Of a stretch of DNA of 64,000 bases, positions 62,301-64,000 are shown piece after piece. The notes below the pieces were generated by a model. The model saw only the letters and a list, made by a program, of their open reading frames with translations. It searched no databases and was not told the DNA's origin. The position numbers and the translations under genes were made by a program. This DNA comes from Colletes latitarsis (Eukaryota; Arthropoda; Insecta; Hymenoptera; Colletidae): positions 78,024 to 142,023 of the forward strand of contig NW_027488408.1 of assembly GCF_051014445.1 (NCBI RefSeq), given 5' to 3'. Each line of letters starts with the position of its first letter. Positions within the stretch are counted from its first letter, which is position 1.

Positions 62301-64000
62301 TAACGAACTTTAGGACTAGGTTAGGCCAGGAATTTTCCCTCAACAGACTCATACTTTCGCATTCTTCACATACTTGTTGAACAGATCCTGGGTTATTTCT
62401 GGTTAGGATCATGTAGTAATGTGGTACCACACTGAAACAGTCGATTAAACCTGGTTTCGATCAATATCTTAGATGATAACGCTAGCTAGGTCTGGTAAAG
62501 GTCTGGGATTTGCCCCCCTCAGGGTCATATTTCCGCGTTCTTCACATACTTGTTGAACAGATCCTGGGTATTTTTCTGGTTTGGTTCACGTAGTAATGTG
62601 GCACCACACAGAAATAGTCGATTAAACCTGGTTTCGATCAATATTTTAGAGGATAACTCATGTTATGTCTAGGATAGGTCTGGGATTTGCCCTCATCACG
62701 CTCACAGTTTCGCGTTTTTCACATACTTGTTGAACAGATCCTGGGTTTTTTCTGGTTTCGAACATGTAGTAATGTGGTACCACACTGGAACAGTCCATTA
62801 AACATGGTTTCGATCAGTATTTTACAGAATAACGCATGTTAGGTCTTGGTTAGGTCTGGGATTTGCTCTCAGCAGGCTCGTACTTTCGCATATTTCTCAT
62901 AGTTGATGGCCAGATTCTGTGCTTATTCTGGTTTGGATCACGTAGTAATGTGGTACCACACTGAAACAGTCGATTAAACCTGGTTTCTAACAATATTTTT
63001 GAGGGTAACGCATGTTAGGTCTAGGTTAGGCCTGGGATTTTCCCTCATCCGACACATACTTTCGCATTCTTCACATACTTGTTGAACGGATCCTGGGTTT
63101 TTTCTGGTTTGGATCACGTAGTAATGTGGTAGCACACTGAAACAGTTCACTAAACCTGGTTTCGATCAATATTTTAGAGGATAACGCATGTTATGTCTAG
63201 GTTAGGCCTGGGATTTGCCCTCATCAGACACATACTTTCGCATTCTCCTCATACTTGTTGAACAGATCCTGGGTTTTTTCAGGTTTGGACACATAGTAAT
63301 GTGGTACCACACTGAAACAATCAATTAAACCTGGTCTTGATAAATATTTTACAGGATAACACATGTTAGGTCTGGGTTAGGTCTAGGATTTGCCCTCATC
63401 AGGCTCATACTTTCGCAAATATCTCATACTTGATGGCTAGATCCAGGGCTTTTTCTGGATTGGATCACGTAGTAATGTGGTAGCACACTGAAACAGTCCA
63501 TTAAACCTGGTTTCGATCAATATCTAAGATGATAACGCTAGTTATGTCTGGGATAGGTCTGGGATTTGCCCTCGTCAGACTCATACTTTCGCATTCTTCA
63601 CATACTTGTTGAACGTATCCTGGGTTTTTTCTGGTTTGGATCACGTAGTAATGTGGTACCACACTGAAACAGTCGATTAAACCTGGTTTCGATCAATATT
63701 TCAGAGAATAACGCATGTTAGGTCTTGGTTAGGTCTGGGATTTGCTCTCATCAGGCTCGTACTTTCGCAAATATCTCATACCTGATGGCCTGATTCTGTG
63801 CTTTTTCTGGTTTGGATCCCGTAGTAATGTGGTACCACACTGAAACAGTCCATTAAACCTGGTTTCGATCAATATATTAGAGGATAACGCATGTTAGGTC
63901 TAAGTTAGGCCTGGGATTTTCCCTCATCAGACATATACTTTCGCATTCTTCACATACTAGTTGAACGTATCCTGGGCTTTTTCTGGTTTGGATCACGTAG
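59301..64000. repeat. Satellite, end of window
   Basis: Mixed monomers. About 59.4-62.5 kb resembles the diverged central stretch (for example about 61.5-61.96 kb against 24.6-25.0 and 29.7-30.1 kb). 62642-64000 is the copy of 38011-39369. The array runs off the window end. No gene seen. Confidence 0.8.

Noticed and set aside
5977..64000. CRISPR-like repeat array
   Set aside because: The repeats are 176-177 bp, contiguous and without unique spacers, and the setting is eukaryotic with a LINE-type element.
5977..64000. CENP-B box in the monomer
   Set aside because: TTTCG segments occur, but none that I checked fits the TTCG-N4-A-N2-CGGG pattern.
5977..64000. tRNA, rRNA or host protein genes within the array
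   Set aside because: Reading through the array showed only satellite monomers apart from copy 2.

Overview
The window looks like a repeat-rich block of an insect (or other arthropod) nuclear genome. It holds two copies of one GC-rich non-LTR retrotransposon and a very long tandem satellite. No host gene was found. The insect call rests on two things: the retrotransposon has R1-clade architecture (a gag-like ORF1 with three zinc knuckles, then an ORF2 with AP-type endonuclease, reverse transcriptase and a C-terminal CCHC, with no RNase H seen), and the satellite carries degenerate TTAGG units, the insect telomeric motif. Hymenoptera is a guess that cannot be proved from this sequence.

Layout. 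1-5976: an apparently intact plus-strand element, with a 5' leader, ORF1 (361-2241), ORF2 (2241-5423), a hairpin-packed 3' UTR (5424-5939) and a 37-nt poly(A). Its true 5' end and upstream flank lie at or beyond base 1. 5977-17640: about 66 monomers of a 176-177 bp satellite. 17639-20100: a second, 5'-truncated copy on the minus strand. It keeps ORF2 residues 423-1060 without a stop, the 3' UTR and a poly(A) tail, and is flanked by a 16-bp direct repeat. 20101-64000: about 250 more satellite monomers with no other insertion seen. The array is built of multi-monomer blocks duplicated at several periods (6, 13, 14, 21/22 and 45 monomers, and offsets of about 24.6 and 37 kb), around a more diverged stretch at about 22.3-36.3 kb.

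How the parts work together. ORF1 would package the element RNA. ORF2, coupled to ORF1 through a TAATG stop-start overlap like the one known from the telomere-targeting element SART1, would nick DNA and reverse transcribe the RNA. Both copies landed in the satellite, but at different monomer positions and in opposite orientations, so the sequence shows a regional association and not strict site specificity.

The most interesting signals are: (1) the unusual density of long, perfect or near-perfect hairpins along the element RNA, where all five differences between the copies that I found inside stems keep pairing; (2) the telomere-like box at the start of each satellite monomer, where copy 1 joins the array; and (3) a 14-monomer jump in satellite register exactly at copy 2, with the missing satellite almost the same length as the inserted element.
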